Part shown: positions 1 to 9,296 of the stretch, piece by piece
Position numbering within the stretch: position 1 is the stretch's first letter
Layout of the letters: each line of letters opens with the position of its first letter
NCBI RefSeq assembly: GCF_028285715.1
Contig: NZ_JANQOO010000010.1
Location: forward strand, 248,001-312,000
Direction of reading: 5' to 3'
From: Ulvibacterium sp.
GTDB lineage: Bacteria; Bacteroidota; Bacteroidia; Flavobacteriales; Flavobacteriaceae
Length of the DNA: 64,000 nucleotides
Translations under genes and position numbers: made by a program
Notes under the pieces: model-generated
What the model was told of the DNA's origin: nothing
What the model saw: the letters and a program-made list of their open reading frames with translations, nothing else
Database searches by the model: none

Positions 1-998
1 GCCAGACCTACCGTGGCTACTTTTCCCATTTCCAAGGCGATACCGGAAGCCAAACCTCCGTTCTGCATCCCTACTTCCAAAGCTATGGTCCTACAATCCC
101 TCTCCTCCATTTTGAACAATCGGCATCCCCAATATCCCAGAAAATAACCCGCAGCGTTATGGACAATTGCTGCTACCACAAGCAGCAGACCTATGGTCAA
201 AAGGTTGTCTCTACCTGCCGCGGTTATAATCATAATAATCAAGGCAATACCGCCCATGGAGACTATGGGCATGGCCTTGTCCAACCACTGTGCCTTTCCA
301 TGAAAAAAATGGTTAAAAAGCAGTCCCACGATTATTGGTACGATTACAATTTTTAATATGCTCAGCATCATTCCCCAAAAATCAATGGGAACAAACTGCC
401 CTGCAAAGGTTTCCATGAGTAGAGGGGTCATCAAAGGGGCCAAAAGTGTGGATACAGCTGTCAATGTAACGGACAAGGCCACATTGGCCTTGGCCAAATA
501 CGACATTACGTTGGAGGCCAACCCACTTGGGGAAGATCCTATTAAAACAACACCCGCCGCAATCTCCGGAGGAAATCCAAAAATGGTAGCAAGGCCCAGT
601 CCCAATAAGGGCATTATTGTAAACTGACAGATGACACCGACCAAAACTCCTTTTGGCATTTTTACAACACCCCAAAAATCCTTGATACTCATGGCCGTAC
701 CCATACCGAACATAATTACCTGCAAGAGGGGTACAATCAACAATTTCATTTGAAAATCACCTATCTGCCTCAAGTACCCGGGATAGAACATAGCATAGGA
801 AACAGCGGCAAAAATCAATATGGTAAATGAGAAGCCCTTAAAAAATTGGTGCCCCCTAGCCGATAAGGCCAACAATACCAAAAATAGGATGAGGGAAGGT
901 CCAATCTGGTTGCCCATACCCAAAATTAAAAGTATAATTGTGGCCAATAGGAAAACCATGGCAGCTATAAGCAGAATAATGGATGTCCTTTTTTTCAT
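1..998 (-). CDS. BASS-family sodium-dependent transporter (partial, C-terminus outside window)
   Basis: The gene starts at the ATG at 998 and runs off the left edge, so the last residues and the stop are missing; 332 codons are present. The protein is almost entirely hydrophobic, with about eight or nine membrane segments. It shows two conserved signatures of the bile acid:sodium symporter (BASS/SBF) family: GSSPSGLASN at about residues 154-163 followed by a long small-residue helix, and EVGMQNGGLAS at about 308-318. Family members move organic anions (bile acids, pyruvate, pantothenate and others) into the cell with Na+. The substrate cannot be read from the sequence. It lies 9 bases downstream of the secreted amidohydrolase on the same strand, so it may import a product of that enzyme (inference). 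Confidence 0.85.
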   Translation of the reverse strand, partial: MKKRTSIILLIAAMVFLLATIILLILGMGNQIGPSLILFLVLLALSARGHQFFKGFSFTILIFAAVSYAMFYPGYLRQIGDFQMKLLIVPLLQVIMFGMGTAMSIKDFWGVVKMPKGVLVGVICQFTIMPLLGLGLATIFGFPPEIAAGVVLIGSSPSGLASNVMSYLAKANVALSVTLTAVSTLLAPLMTPLLMETFAGQFVPIDFWGMMLSILKIVIVPIIVGLLFNHFFHGKAQWLDKAMPIVSMGGIALIIMIITAAGRDNLLTIGLLLVVAAIVHNAAGYFLGYWGCRLFKMEERDCRTIALEVGMQNGGLASGIALEMGKVATVGL

Positions 999-1007
999 GA
1001 AATCAAT

Positions 1008-2258
1008 TTATTCGTTCCACGGTTTGCTGGCCAAACCGTTTAAATCGTACATAACGATACCGTCCTTAATAGTAAGTTCACACTCCAATTTTTGATTGCC
1101 AATCATCTTCTTTTTCCGCACATCGATAAAGCCAAAGTTACCTTTGAGTAGGTTCAAAACGGCCACATCGGCCACCGCTCCTTCTGAAAGATGGCCTAGA
1201 TCTTCCCTTTGGATAATTTGTGCAGGCTGCCATGTGGAAGCAGCAATAACCTCTTTCAAGGACATATCCATATTCAGAAACTTTGACATTACATTGATTT
1301 GGCTTTTCATACCTCCATTCATACTTCCTGTGTGCAAATCGGTACTAATAGAGTTGGGTTTTAGCCCCTGCTCCATGGCAGGAATGGCCTGATCAAAACG
1401 AAAACTACCCCCACCGTGGCCCACATCAAAGACAATACCTTTTTTTTGGGCCTCAAAAACAAAATCCCTGACCTTTCCGTTCTCATTCACAATTGGGGTC
1501 CTACCCTTTACATTGGCATAGGCATGTGTAAAAATATCTCCTGGCCTCAACTTTTCCAAGAAGAGATTTTTTATGGACAATTCCGGTTCACTACCTCCAA
1601 AATCAATCATGACGGGAATACCCGCCTGTTTCCCTGCTTCTACTGTCCGTTCCGTGGGTGTCCAATCAAATCCGTTATAGTGGGCCAACTTTACCCCTAC
1701 CACAATATCAGGGTATTGCTTGGCGACCATAGTAGTCAATTTGGGGTCCATATCCCCAACATTCTGCTCAATGGCCCCTCCTTTCATTCCCAGACCAACA
1801 ATATTCAAAAAGGCCAGCACTCTAGTCTTTGAACGGTCGATCACCTGTTCCTTAAATTTCCTAAAATCCTTCCACCCGGAACTACCCGCATCGGCCACTG
1901 TGGTAACCCCACTACGAAACGTAAACCCATCTGGGGGTAAGGCACTAAAGCTATTGTTCAAATATCCAAAAGGTACAGTACCGTGAAAATTATGGGTATG
2001 GATGTCCAGTAGGCCCGGGACTACGTAAAATCCTTCGGCATTCACCACGACCTCGGCCTGACCTTCGGATATATCAGAATCTACTTTGGCAATCTTTCCC
2101 TGCTTTATGGCCACATCCATTACTTTATCGATATCGTTTTTGACATCAATGACATGACCTCCCTTTATGAGCATATCATAAGCTTGGGCCGATACCATAG
2201 GGGTAGCTAAAAGAAACATCCCAAAGCAAAAAGCGAATTTCAAGACTATTGATTTCAT
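1008..2258 (-). CDS. Secreted amidohydrolase/deacetylase-family metallohydrolase
   Basis: The protein has 416 residues and an N-terminal signal peptide ending near AQA at residues 24-26. It belongs to the amidohydrolase superfamily, in the dihydroorotase/deacetylase-like branch. Visible metal-site elements are DIHTH at 85-89, Lys190 in GVKLAH (the usual carbamylated lysine position), FTH near 244, and the catalytic-type Asp307 in STDLHTG. The predicted reaction is hydrolysis of an amide, cyclic imide or N-acetyl group in the periplasm; the substrate is unknown. It sits 23 bases downstream of the PQQ-type dehydrogenase and 9 bases upstream of the BASS transporter, so the three probably form one transcript. 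Many homologues of this subgroup are annotated only at the superfamily level. Confidence 0.85.
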   Translation of the reverse strand: MKSIVLKFAFCFGMFLLATPMVSAQAYDMLIKGGHVIDVKNDIDKVMDVAIKQGKIAKVDSDISEGQAEVVVNAEGFYVVPGLLDIHTHNFHGTVPFGYLNNSFSALPPDGFTFRSGVTTVADAGSSGWKDFRKFKEQVIDRSKTRVLAFLNIVGLGMKGGAIEQNVGDMDPKLTTMVAKQYPDIVVGVKLAHYNGFDWTPTERTVEAGKQAGIPVMIDFGGSEPELSIKNLFLEKLRPGDIFTHAYANVKGRTPIVNENGKVRDFVFEAQKKGIVFDVGHGGGSFRFDQAIPAMEQGLKPNSISTDLHTGSMNGGMKSQINVMSKFLNMDMSLKEVIAASTWQPAQIIQREDLGHLSEGAVADVAVLNLLKGNFGFIDVRKKKMIGNQKLECELTIKDGIVMYDLNGLASKPWNE

Positions 2259-2281
2259 ATCGGTGTTCGTTTTAATATTCT

Positions 2282-4048
2282 CTATTCCGTAGTAACCCGT
2301 ATAGGTTCAATGGGTGTACCGGAGGCCTCCAGGGCCTCACGCATCTTGGCGACCTCTTTTCCCTCAATCCCATCGGCTTCATTTCCAAAACTGGAACGGA
2401 TAAAGGTAAGCACCTCGGCAATCTCTTCATCGCTCAAAAAACTGTGTTGTGGCATCACGCCGTTGTAGACTTCTTCACCTATTTTAAGACTGCCTTCCAT
2501 GCCCCTAAGCATTACCTCAATAAGTCGTTCCTTATCCCCGGTAACCCAATCGGTGCCATAAAGCGGAGGAAACCTTCCCGGTGCCCCTCCCCCTTGTTTT
2601 TGGTGACAGGCACTACAATATTGATAATAGATGCGTTCACCACCTGAAACATCCTCTTCCATTAAATTGTCCGTAATCTTATCAGGAGTCCTTATATGTG
2701 AAAGTTTTTTTCGTTCTTCCATTTGGGTCAATTCTTCCTGTCCAAAAGTCTCCCTGTCCCCGTTGTATGTCACTTTCCAAATTTTACCTTTTACTGAATC
2801 GGAAATATACATTTCCCCATCTGGTCCAACAGCCAGACCCATGGGTCTATGCACGGCATCCGTGACATCTACTATAGGGTCTACTTGGGCAAACCCATCG
2901 GCAAAAACCTCGACCTCCCCACTGGGTTTACCTTCTTTAAAAGGAACAAAACCTACAAAATAACCGGATTGCGGATAGGGTGCCCGGTTGGTAGATCCAT
3001 GGAAGGTAATAAACGCCCCATTCTTATAACGTTCTGGAAATGCATCACCCTTGTAAAAAATCAAGTCGTTCGGGGCCCAATGTCCTGGAAAGCCTATAAT
3101 AGGATCGTCATATTCTGCACATCGGCCAACGATCTCACCATCACCTCCGTATTCGGGGGCCAATACTTTCTTGCCCGACATCTGATCATAATAGCAATAG
3201 GGCCACCCAAAATGGGATCCTTCCGTAACCCGCATAAATTCCTCGGAGGGCAGCATGGCGCTCTCCCACGGTGAAAAGGTATTGGGCCATAAACGTAGGA
3301 GATCGTCCCGACCGTGCATGACCACATATAACTCCTCATCAACAGGGTTCCAATTCATAGCCACCACAGAACGAATCCCAGAGGCATATTTATAGCCGTC
3401 CTTTTGGGTCTGGTTTAATTTATTGGCATCAAAACGCCAAATACCTCCGTGGTCCTCAAGTTGAGGACATGGATCCAAACCTGGGGCCTCCGGTGTTCTT
3501 TTAGGGTCTTGGCACGCATTGGAGGGCGCCCCAAAGGGAACATACATATAGCCCTTGTTGTCAAACGCAATGGGTTTGCCAATATGCTCATGCTTACCAT
3601 GGTGATGATCATCTCTCATTACAATTTCCGCCTCCCCCTCCGGAATCAAAGTGCCCGGTTTTAATTTATGTCGATAAACCACCAAATCCGAACTATAGTA
3701 GATATAACCATTATAAATACGCATGGCGGTTGCATAGCTCCATCTCGCTCGCTGATGCTTGCCTCCAAATTTTTCCACCATATCCGAATAGCCATCTCCA
3801 TTGGTATCCTTTAGGGCAATTACCGAAGCATTTTCATGTGCATTGCGCAACTTGGCATAAAGGATATTATCTTCCGTGACATCCATATGCCTAACGGTTT
3901 CGGCCACGCTATCGATTACAATTACGGAAGAGAAGCCCTCGGGAAGAAATAGGCCGCCATCCCGACCGTTCGGGCTACATCCTAAAAAAAACTGGAGTGT
4001 GCTAAGGCATAGAATGCCTATTTTTAAACGCGACAAACGATGAATCAT
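2282..4048 (-). CDS. PQQ-dependent sugar dehydrogenase-like lipoprotein with C-terminal cytochrome c domain
   Basis: The 588-residue protein has a lipoprotein signal (FFLGCS near residue 20-25), followed by a six-bladed beta-propeller of the glucose/sorbosone dehydrogenase type (about 35-430). Propeller-type motifs such as MGLAVGPDGEMYISDS are visible. A class I cytochrome c domain follows: haem-binding CSACH at 478-482 and a likely axial Met in GVMPQH near 532. The predicted role is periplasmic oxidation of a sugar, polyol or similar alcohol, with electrons passing to the fused haem and then to the respiratory chain. Whether it really uses PQQ cannot be decided here; no PQQ synthesis genes are in the window. 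It is the first gene of a run with the amidohydrolase and the BASS transporter. Confidence 0.8.
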   Translation of the reverse strand: MIHRLSRLKIGILCLSTLQFFLGCSPNGRDGGLFLPEGFSSVIVIDSVAETVRHMDVTEDNILYAKLRNAHENASVIALKDTNGDGYSDMVEKFGGKHQRARWSYATAMRIYNGYIYYSSDLVVYRHKLKPGTLIPEGEAEIVMRDDHHHGKHEHIGKPIAFDNKGYMYVPFGAPSNACQDPKRTPEAPGLDPCPQLEDHGGIWRFDANKLNQTQKDGYKYASGIRSVVAMNWNPVDEELYVVMHGRDDLLRLWPNTFSPWESAMLPSEEFMRVTEGSHFGWPYCYYDQMSGKKVLAPEYGGDGEIVGRCAEYDDPIIGFPGHWAPNDLIFYKGDAFPERYKNGAFITFHGSTNRAPYPQSGYFVGFVPFKEGKPSGEVEVFADGFAQVDPIVDVTDAVHRPMGLAVGPDGEMYISDSVKGKIWKVTYNGDRETFGQEELTQMEERKKLSHIRTPDKITDNLMEEDVSGGERIYYQYCSACHQKQGGGAPGRFPPLYGTDWVTGDKERLIEVMLRGMEGSLKIGEEVYNGVMPQHSFLSDEEIAEVLTFIRSSFGNEADGIEGKEVAKMREALEASGTPIEPIRVTTE

Positions 4049-4132
4049 CTTGGTAACAGGAAATGGTAGTTTTGTATTGGACTTGGTTAAGGTAAAATTC
4101 TTTTATATAGAAAACAAGCGAAAGTCTCAAAA

Positions 4133-4146
4133 TGTGCTCGAGCACA
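4133..4146. promoter_or_regulatory. Perfect 14-base palindrome upstream of the PQQ-dehydrogenase gene
   Basis: TGTGCTCGAGCACA is its own reverse complement. It lies in the 165-base gap between the CBM9-like gene and the next minus-strand gene, 85 bases before that gene's start. On the minus strand it is followed by TTTTG, so it could be a weak hairpin terminator for the CBM9-like gene (5 bp stem, TCGA loop). It could equally be an operator of LacI type for the downstream genes. No second copy was noticed in the window. Confidence 0.4.
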
Positions 4147-4213
4147 CCTTAAAATCTTACGCATATAATTATAGGTCTAACAGCCATAAAACAAAAGGTA
4201 TCTTAGCTGAATT

Positions 4214-4936
4214 TCATTCAAAAATTAGGGTTCCAAAAAACTCTGGTCGATGAAAATCGGGTCGCTCGGTTCCTACCGGGTTCCAGGAAACATAATGCTT
4301 TTCGGATGTATCGTCCCCACATTTGTAAAAATTAGATCTTGATGTGAGCCCTGCCAGCTTAATCCCTTTATGGGAGGTCAGCAATTTTGCAGGTAGAATT
4401 ATAGTCATTTCCCACTGATGCCCCCCACCCTTTTCCTTAAAGGGCAAATCTCCCAAACTCGATTTTATTTTAACAAGTCGTTCAATTTTCTTGGGATCGA
4501 TAAACTTGCGGGTGTGGCGATCCGGACCATAGGCCAAATGTGGTGTTCCGATACAACTAAATTCAAAGTTGTAGTAGCTTCCGTCTCCCATGGGATCAAA
4601 AAAGAATTCTACACAACTATCGCGGGATACCGAACCGTTGATTTCCGTACGATCAGCAAGTATATTTTTTTCGTTTACATAATACTTTATCCAAATCTGG
4701 TTATTGCTATGTGCAATCCTAAACTTAACCTCTGGTAAATACGGAAACTTTTCCCAATTGATTACTGCTATCGATTGCAATTCGGTCTGTTCCTCCAACA
4801 ATCGGGAGACCTCCTCCAAACCTAGGGACTTTTTACTTTCAATTCTTTTGACGATCAGGGAATTCATAGTATTGATTTCGGTTTGTCCACATACCGTGGC
4901 GACAACCAAGAAGAACAGGATATGGACAATCTTCAT
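4214..4936 (-). CDS. Secreted carbohydrate-binding family 9-like protein
   Basis: The 240-residue protein begins with a signal peptide ending near VCGQ (about residue 18). The rest resembles the CBM9-like/DOMON beta-sandwich proteins found in Bacteroidetes sugar loci. Typical features are an IKYYVNE strand, the segment DSCVEFFFDPMGDGSYYNFEF (broken here: DSCVEFFF then DPMGDGSYYNFEF), and a C-terminal SWNPVGTERPDFHRPEFFG block. No catalytic residues are evident, so binding of a sugar or a haem-like ligand is the family-level expectation. It lies upstream of the PQQ-dehydrogenase gene on the same strand but is separated by 165 bases that include a palindrome, so co-transcription is uncertain. 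Confidence 0.75.
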   Translation of the reverse strand: MKIVHILFFLVVATVCGQTEINTMNSLIVKRIESKKSLGLEEVSRLLEEQTELQSIAVINWEKFPYLPEVKFRIAHSNNQIWIKYYVNEKNILADRTEINGSVSRDSCVEFFFDPMGDGSYYNFEFSCIGTPHLAYGPDRHTRKFIDPKKIERLVKIKSSLGDLPFKEKGGGHQWEMTIILPAKLLTSHKGIKLAGLTSRSNFYKCGDDTSEKHYVSWNPVGTERPDFHRPEFFGTLIFE

Positions 4937-5165
4937 TTTACAACATATTCCTTTGAATAGGTAAGATACGTAACTTTAAAGGCTTTTGCAGTACCATGGT
5001 ATTTTTTCATCAGATTAACGTTTATTCTTATTGGTCCATTCCCGAAGGGTTCTATTCCAATCCAAAACCTCTAGAAACAAGAACATTTATAGATTATTCT
5101 CTTGACGGGTATCCCATTAAATTTCAGTAAATTGAGGCATGATTCCCGGTGATTTTAAGATTCTC

Positions 5166-7709
5166 ATGAGATTTTTGAAAAATCTGTTTTTTTGGATGCT
5201 TCTTTTGGGGGTCATTGGTTGCGGCCCTCAAATGCCAGAAACCGTAAAACTAGCTTACGAAGAACTTCCTGAGAAAATCGATTTTAATTTTCATGTACGG
5301 CCCATCCTGTCCGATCGTTGCTTTGCCTGCCATGGTCCTGATGAAAATGCAAGAAAGGCCAATCTTAGATTGGATACGGAAGAGGGGCTGTTTTCAATGC
5401 TGGAAGGCAAGGAAAAGTTTCCAATCGTACCGGGCAAACCTGGAGATAGTGAGGTCATTGAGCGTGTCCTTCACGAAGATCCGGAAATTGTAATGCCCAC
5501 TCCGGAAAGCAATCTGACCCTGACCGATACGGAAAAAGCCACCCTGCTAAAATGGGTGGAACAGGGGGCCGAATGGAAGACCCACTGGGCCTTCAATGCC
5601 CCTGTAAAGGCTCCTCTTCCCAAAGTAAACGAACCCTCATGGGCAAGGAACGAAATTGATTATTTTGTCTTGGACAAGTTGAAATCCGTAGGATTGTCTC
5701 CCTCCGAAGACGCCGACAAAGAAACGCTTATCAGACGGCTTTCTTTTGATTTGAATGGACTACCGCCCACACCGGAGGAAGTCCATGCGTTTAAGAAGGA
5801 TACATCCCCCAATGCCTATGAAAAATTGGTCGATCGACTTTTAGCCTCTCCCCGATATGGTGAACGATGGGCCTGGGAATGGCTGGATGTGGCCCGTTAC
5901 GCTGACACCAATGGGTTTCAAGGTGATGCCACCCGTGATATGTGGCCTTGGCGCGATTGGGTAATCCAGGCATTTAACGACAACATGCCCTATGATGAAT
6001 TCACCATTAAACAACTAGCGGGCGACCTTTTGCCCAACGCCACCCGGAACGATATTTTAGCAACGGGCTTTAACCGTAACCACACCTATAATACCGAAGG
6101 CGGAAGTATTCCCGAGGAGACCCGTGTGACCAATGTATTTGATCGGGTGGAGACGACAGGAACAACATGGTTGGGACTTACCATGAATTGTGCACGTTGC
6201 CATGACCACAAGTACGATCAAATTACCCAAAAGGAGTATTATCAAATGTTCGATTACTTCAACCAGACCTCCGAAGAAGGTGGAGGTTGGGGAGGAAAAC
6301 AAAAGCCCCTGCTCGATTTAAGTCCGGAGGAAGAGTTTAAGAAAAATCAAAGACTTCAGAATTATGTAGATGAATTGGTCGCCAAGGTAAAAATCTTTGA
6401 AGATGAAAATTACCCGAGGGAACCCGGAGTACCTATGTCCGAGGCGGAAGCCATTAAAAAGCTCAAGGGTCTTGATACCCGTATCCTAATAAATCCACCG
6501 GATAAAAGAGGAACGGGGAGTTACAAGCAATTGGCCAACTACTTTAGGACAGCGCACCCAAGATATGGTCAATTACTGGAACAAGTATATGGGGCCATGC
6601 AGACCTATGACAAGGCTACGGCCCACACCACTCAGGTAATGGTAATGGACGAGGCGGAAGAGCCTCGGACCACCTACGTTCTTGACAGGGGAGGCTATGA
6701 TAAACCCAGGATGGACGAACCAATAATCCGGGATGTCCCGGCCATATTGCCCCCAATACCCGAGAATACCAAAAATGACCGCTTGGCATTGGCCCAATGG
6801 ATCGTGTCCAAGGAGCAGCCATTGACCGCAAGGGTGATTATAAATCGGTATTGGCAGGCCTTTTTTGGAAAGGGCATTGTAAAGACCATAGATGATTTTG
6901 GTGTTCAGAGTACGTTGCCAAGCCACCCGGAGTTGTTGGACTGGCTGGCCGTAGACTTCCAGGAAAATGGTTGGGACCTAAAAGCCCTTTTTAAAAAAAT
7001 CGTGATGAGCGCTACATATAGGCAAAGCTCCAAGTTTAGCCCTAAATTGTTGGAAATGGATCCGGAAAACCGGTATCTGGCACGGGCCACGAGGATGCGA
7101 TTACCCTCCTGGATGCTTCGCGATCAAGTGCTTTATATGAGCGGACTTTTGGTGGATAGTATAGGTGGAAAACCCGTTAAACCCTATCAACCCAAAGGGG
7201 TTTGGGAAGAAGCTACTTTTGGCTTCATTAACTACGAACAGGATCATGGGGATAATCTGTATAGGAAAAGTCTGTACACTTTTTGGAGGCGCATCGTTGG
7301 GCCTACTTTTATATTCGATAATTCCCCGAGACAGGTCTGTACCGTAAAAAAACCGGATACCAACACCCCTTTGCACGCCCTTACTACCTTGAACGACATA
7401 ACCTATCTGGAAGCGTCCCGAGTGATGGCGGAAAAAGTACTAAATACAAAAACCAAGGATGACGAACGTATCCGATTTCTTTTTGAATGGGCCACTGCCA
7501 GAGTTCCAGATGCAGAGGAAATGAGGATTTTGAAAAATCGATTGATTAAACTTCGCTCAGAATATACGTCCCTTTCGGAAGAGGCCCGAAAACTGATTGC
7601 AATTGGGGAATATTCAATAAATAAGGACTTAGTGGTGACCGATTATGCTGCCTATACCGCATTAAGTTCCTTGGTATTCAATTTGGACGAAACGATAACA
7701 CGGCAATAA
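5166..7709 (+). CDS. PSD1 / DUF1549-DUF1553 lipoprotein with planctomycete-type cytochrome c domain
   Basis: I chose the ATG at 5166 because it gives a clean lipoprotein signal (FFWMLLLGVIGC); an in-frame ATG at 5139 adds nine residues without function. The protein is about 847 residues. It begins with a planctomycete-type cytochrome c domain (CFACH near 52-56, then GPDENARKANLRLD). It continues into DUF1549, with a second CxxCH in NCARCHDHKYDQ near residue 341, and then DUF1553. The stop overlaps the start of the following DUF1501 gene by one base (TAATG), so translation is coupled. The biochemical role of this protein pair is not established; it is common in planctomycetes and in Bacteroidetes polysaccharide or sulfatase loci. 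An envelope redox enzyme is likely. Confidence 0.88.
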   Translation: MRFLKNLFFWMLLLGVIGCGPQMPETVKLAYEELPEKIDFNFHVRPILSDRCFACHGPDENARKANLRLDTEEGLFSMLEGKEKFPIVPGKPGDSEVIERVLHEDPEIVMPTPESNLTLTDTEKATLLKWVEQGAEWKTHWAFNAPVKAPLPKVNEPSWARNEIDYFVLDKLKSVGLSPSEDADKETLIRRLSFDLNGLPPTPEEVHAFKKDTSPNAYEKLVDRLLASPRYGERWAWEWLDVARYADTNGFQGDATRDMWPWRDWVIQAFNDNMPYDEFTIKQLAGDLLPNATRNDILATGFNRNHTYNTEGGSIPEETRVTNVFDRVETTGTTWLGLTMNCARCHDHKYDQITQKEYYQMFDYFNQTSEEGGGWGGKQKPLLDLSPEEEFKKNQRLQNYVDELVAKVKIFEDENYPREPGVPMSEAEAIKKLKGLDTRILINPPDKRGTGSYKQLANYFRTAHPRYGQLLEQVYGAMQTYDKATAHTTQVMVMDEAEEPRTTYVLDRGGYDKPRMDEPIIRDVPAILPPIPENTKNDRLALAQWIVSKEQPLTARVIINRYWQAFFGKGIVKTIDDFGVQSTLPSHPELLDWLAVDFQENGWDLKALFKKIVMSATYRQSSKFSPKLLEMDPENRYLARATRMRLPSWMLRDQVLYMSGLLVDSIGGKPVKPYQPKGVWEEATFGFINYEQDHGDNLYRKSLYTFWRRIVGPTFIFDNSPRQVCTVKKPDTNTPLHALTTLNDITYLEASRVMAEKVLNTKTKDDERIRFLFEWATARVPDAEEMRILKNRLIKLRSEYTSLSEEARKLIAIGEYSINKDLVVTDYAAYTALSSLVFNLDETITRQ

Positions 7710-9193
7710 TGGATAAAGCGACGAGACATCCTTTGGAGGAATATCAAGCGGGTATGACCCGCCGGAATTTTTTTGGGAAAATGGCACAGGGTATCGGGGT
7801 GGCTGCCTTGGGAAGTATGTTAAATCCCCTGTCGGCCTTAGCTTCAAACTCCGGCCAGGGGAGGTTAACCGGGAACGGATCGGGACTTCCCCATTTTGCC
7901 CCTAAGGCCAAAAGGGTCATTTATCTTTTTCAAAATGGCGCACCCTCCCATATCGACCTTTTTGATTATAAACCTATTCTCAAAAAATGGCACGGCACCC
8001 AAATTCCGGATTCATTAACTGCCGGGAAACGTTTCTCCACCATGACCGGAGAGCAAACCGAGCGACCCGTAATCGCTGAAATAGCTAATTTTGCGCAACA
8101 TGGCCAAAGTGGTGCCTGGGTTTCCGATTTCATGCCTGAAACAGCAAAAATTGCCGATGATCTCTGTTTCATTAAATCTATGTATACCGAATCGGTAAAC
8201 CACGCTCCGGCCATAACTTTTTTCCTCACTGGTTCCGAACAACCCGGAAGGCCGACTATGGGATCTTGGCTAACTTATGGCCTGGGTAGTACGGCCAAAG
8301 ACCTCCCGGATTTTGTCGCCATGACATCGCGCGACAAGGAGGCCAGTTGTGGTCAGATTTTCTATGATTATTATTGGGGCAGCGGGTTTTTGCCCAGTAA
8401 GTTTCAAGGAGTGAAATTTCGGGGTGGAGGAGACCCCGTGCTATACCTAAAAAATCCGGAAGGGATGAGTCGTGAAATGCGTCGCAAGATTCTGGATGAT
8501 ATACAAATTCTTAACCAGCAGAACTATAAAGAATTTGCCGATCCGGAGATACAAACCCGTATCGCACAATACGAGATGGCCTACAAAATGCAAATGAGTG
8601 TCCCAGATCTTACTGATTTTTCCGATGAGCCGCAACATATTTTGGATATGTATGGCCCTGACGTGCACCGTAAGGGCAGTTTTGCCTATAATTGTCTTAT
8701 GGCAAGGCGCCTAGCCGAAAGGGACGTGCGTTTTATTCAATGCATGCATGCTGGGTGGGACCAACACCGAAACCTCAACTACCAATTAAAAATTCAATGT
8801 CAGGATACGGATCAGCCCAGTGCGGCGCTGATCAAAGATTTGAAGCAACGTGGTATGTTAGAGGACACCTTAGTGATTTGGGGCGGTGAATTTGGCCGGA
8901 CTCCCTTCTTACAGGGTAATATCGCCGACTATCGGAATTGGGGCCGCGATCATCATCCCTATGTATTTACCATTTGGATGGCCGGAGCCGGGGTAAAACC
9001 GGGTATTTCCTATGGCGCCTCGGACGACTTTGGCTTTAATCCAGTGGAGGGGAATGTACACGTGCATGACTTTCAAGCCACGGTAATGCATCTGATGGGA
9101 ATAGACCACGAACAATTTACATTTAAACACCAAGGAAGACGTTATCGGCTAACCGATGTTCACGGTCATGTAGTAAAGGATATCCTATCCTAA
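7709..9193 (+). CDS. DUF1501-domain protein, Tat-exported
   Basis: The 494-residue protein carries a twin-arginine motif, MTRRNFFGKM, at residues 16-25, followed by a hydrophobic stretch to about residue 47, so it should leave the cell folded through the Tat pathway. The rest matches DUF1501, a sulfatase/alkaline-phosphatase-like fold, with blocks such as IYLFQNGAPSHIDLFD, WGGEFGRTP and WGRDHHPYVFT. Acidic and histidine residues in these blocks could bind metals. The gene starts inside the stop of the PSD1 gene. DUF1501 and PSD1 proteins are regularly encoded side by side, so they probably form a complex or act in sequence. The substrate is unknown. Confidence 0.88.
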   Translation: MDKATRHPLEEYQAGMTRRNFFGKMAQGIGVAALGSMLNPLSALASNSGQGRLTGNGSGLPHFAPKAKRVIYLFQNGAPSHIDLFDYKPILKKWHGTQIPDSLTAGKRFSTMTGEQTERPVIAEIANFAQHGQSGAWVSDFMPETAKIADDLCFIKSMYTESVNHAPAITFFLTGSEQPGRPTMGSWLTYGLGSTAKDLPDFVAMTSRDKEASCGQIFYDYYWGSGFLPSKFQGVKFRGGGDPVLYLKNPEGMSREMRRKILDDIQILNQQNYKEFADPEIQTRIAQYEMAYKMQMSVPDLTDFSDEPQHILDMYGPDVHRKGSFAYNCLMARRLAERDVRFIQCMHAGWDQHRNLNYQLKIQCQDTDQPSAALIKDLKQRGMLEDTLVIWGGEFGRTPFLQGNIADYRNWGRDHHPYVFTIWMAGAGVKPGISYGASDDFGFNPVEGNVHVHDFQATVMHLMGIDHEQFTFKHQGRRYRLTDVHGHVVKDILS

Positions 9194-9296
9194 CAACTAT
9201 GAACAAACTATTGAAAAGGCATCATTCTGAAGCTACGTAAAGCTTAAGGGTCACTGCGCACCACAAAATCAAGATCAGGAACCGACGACCAAGAAG

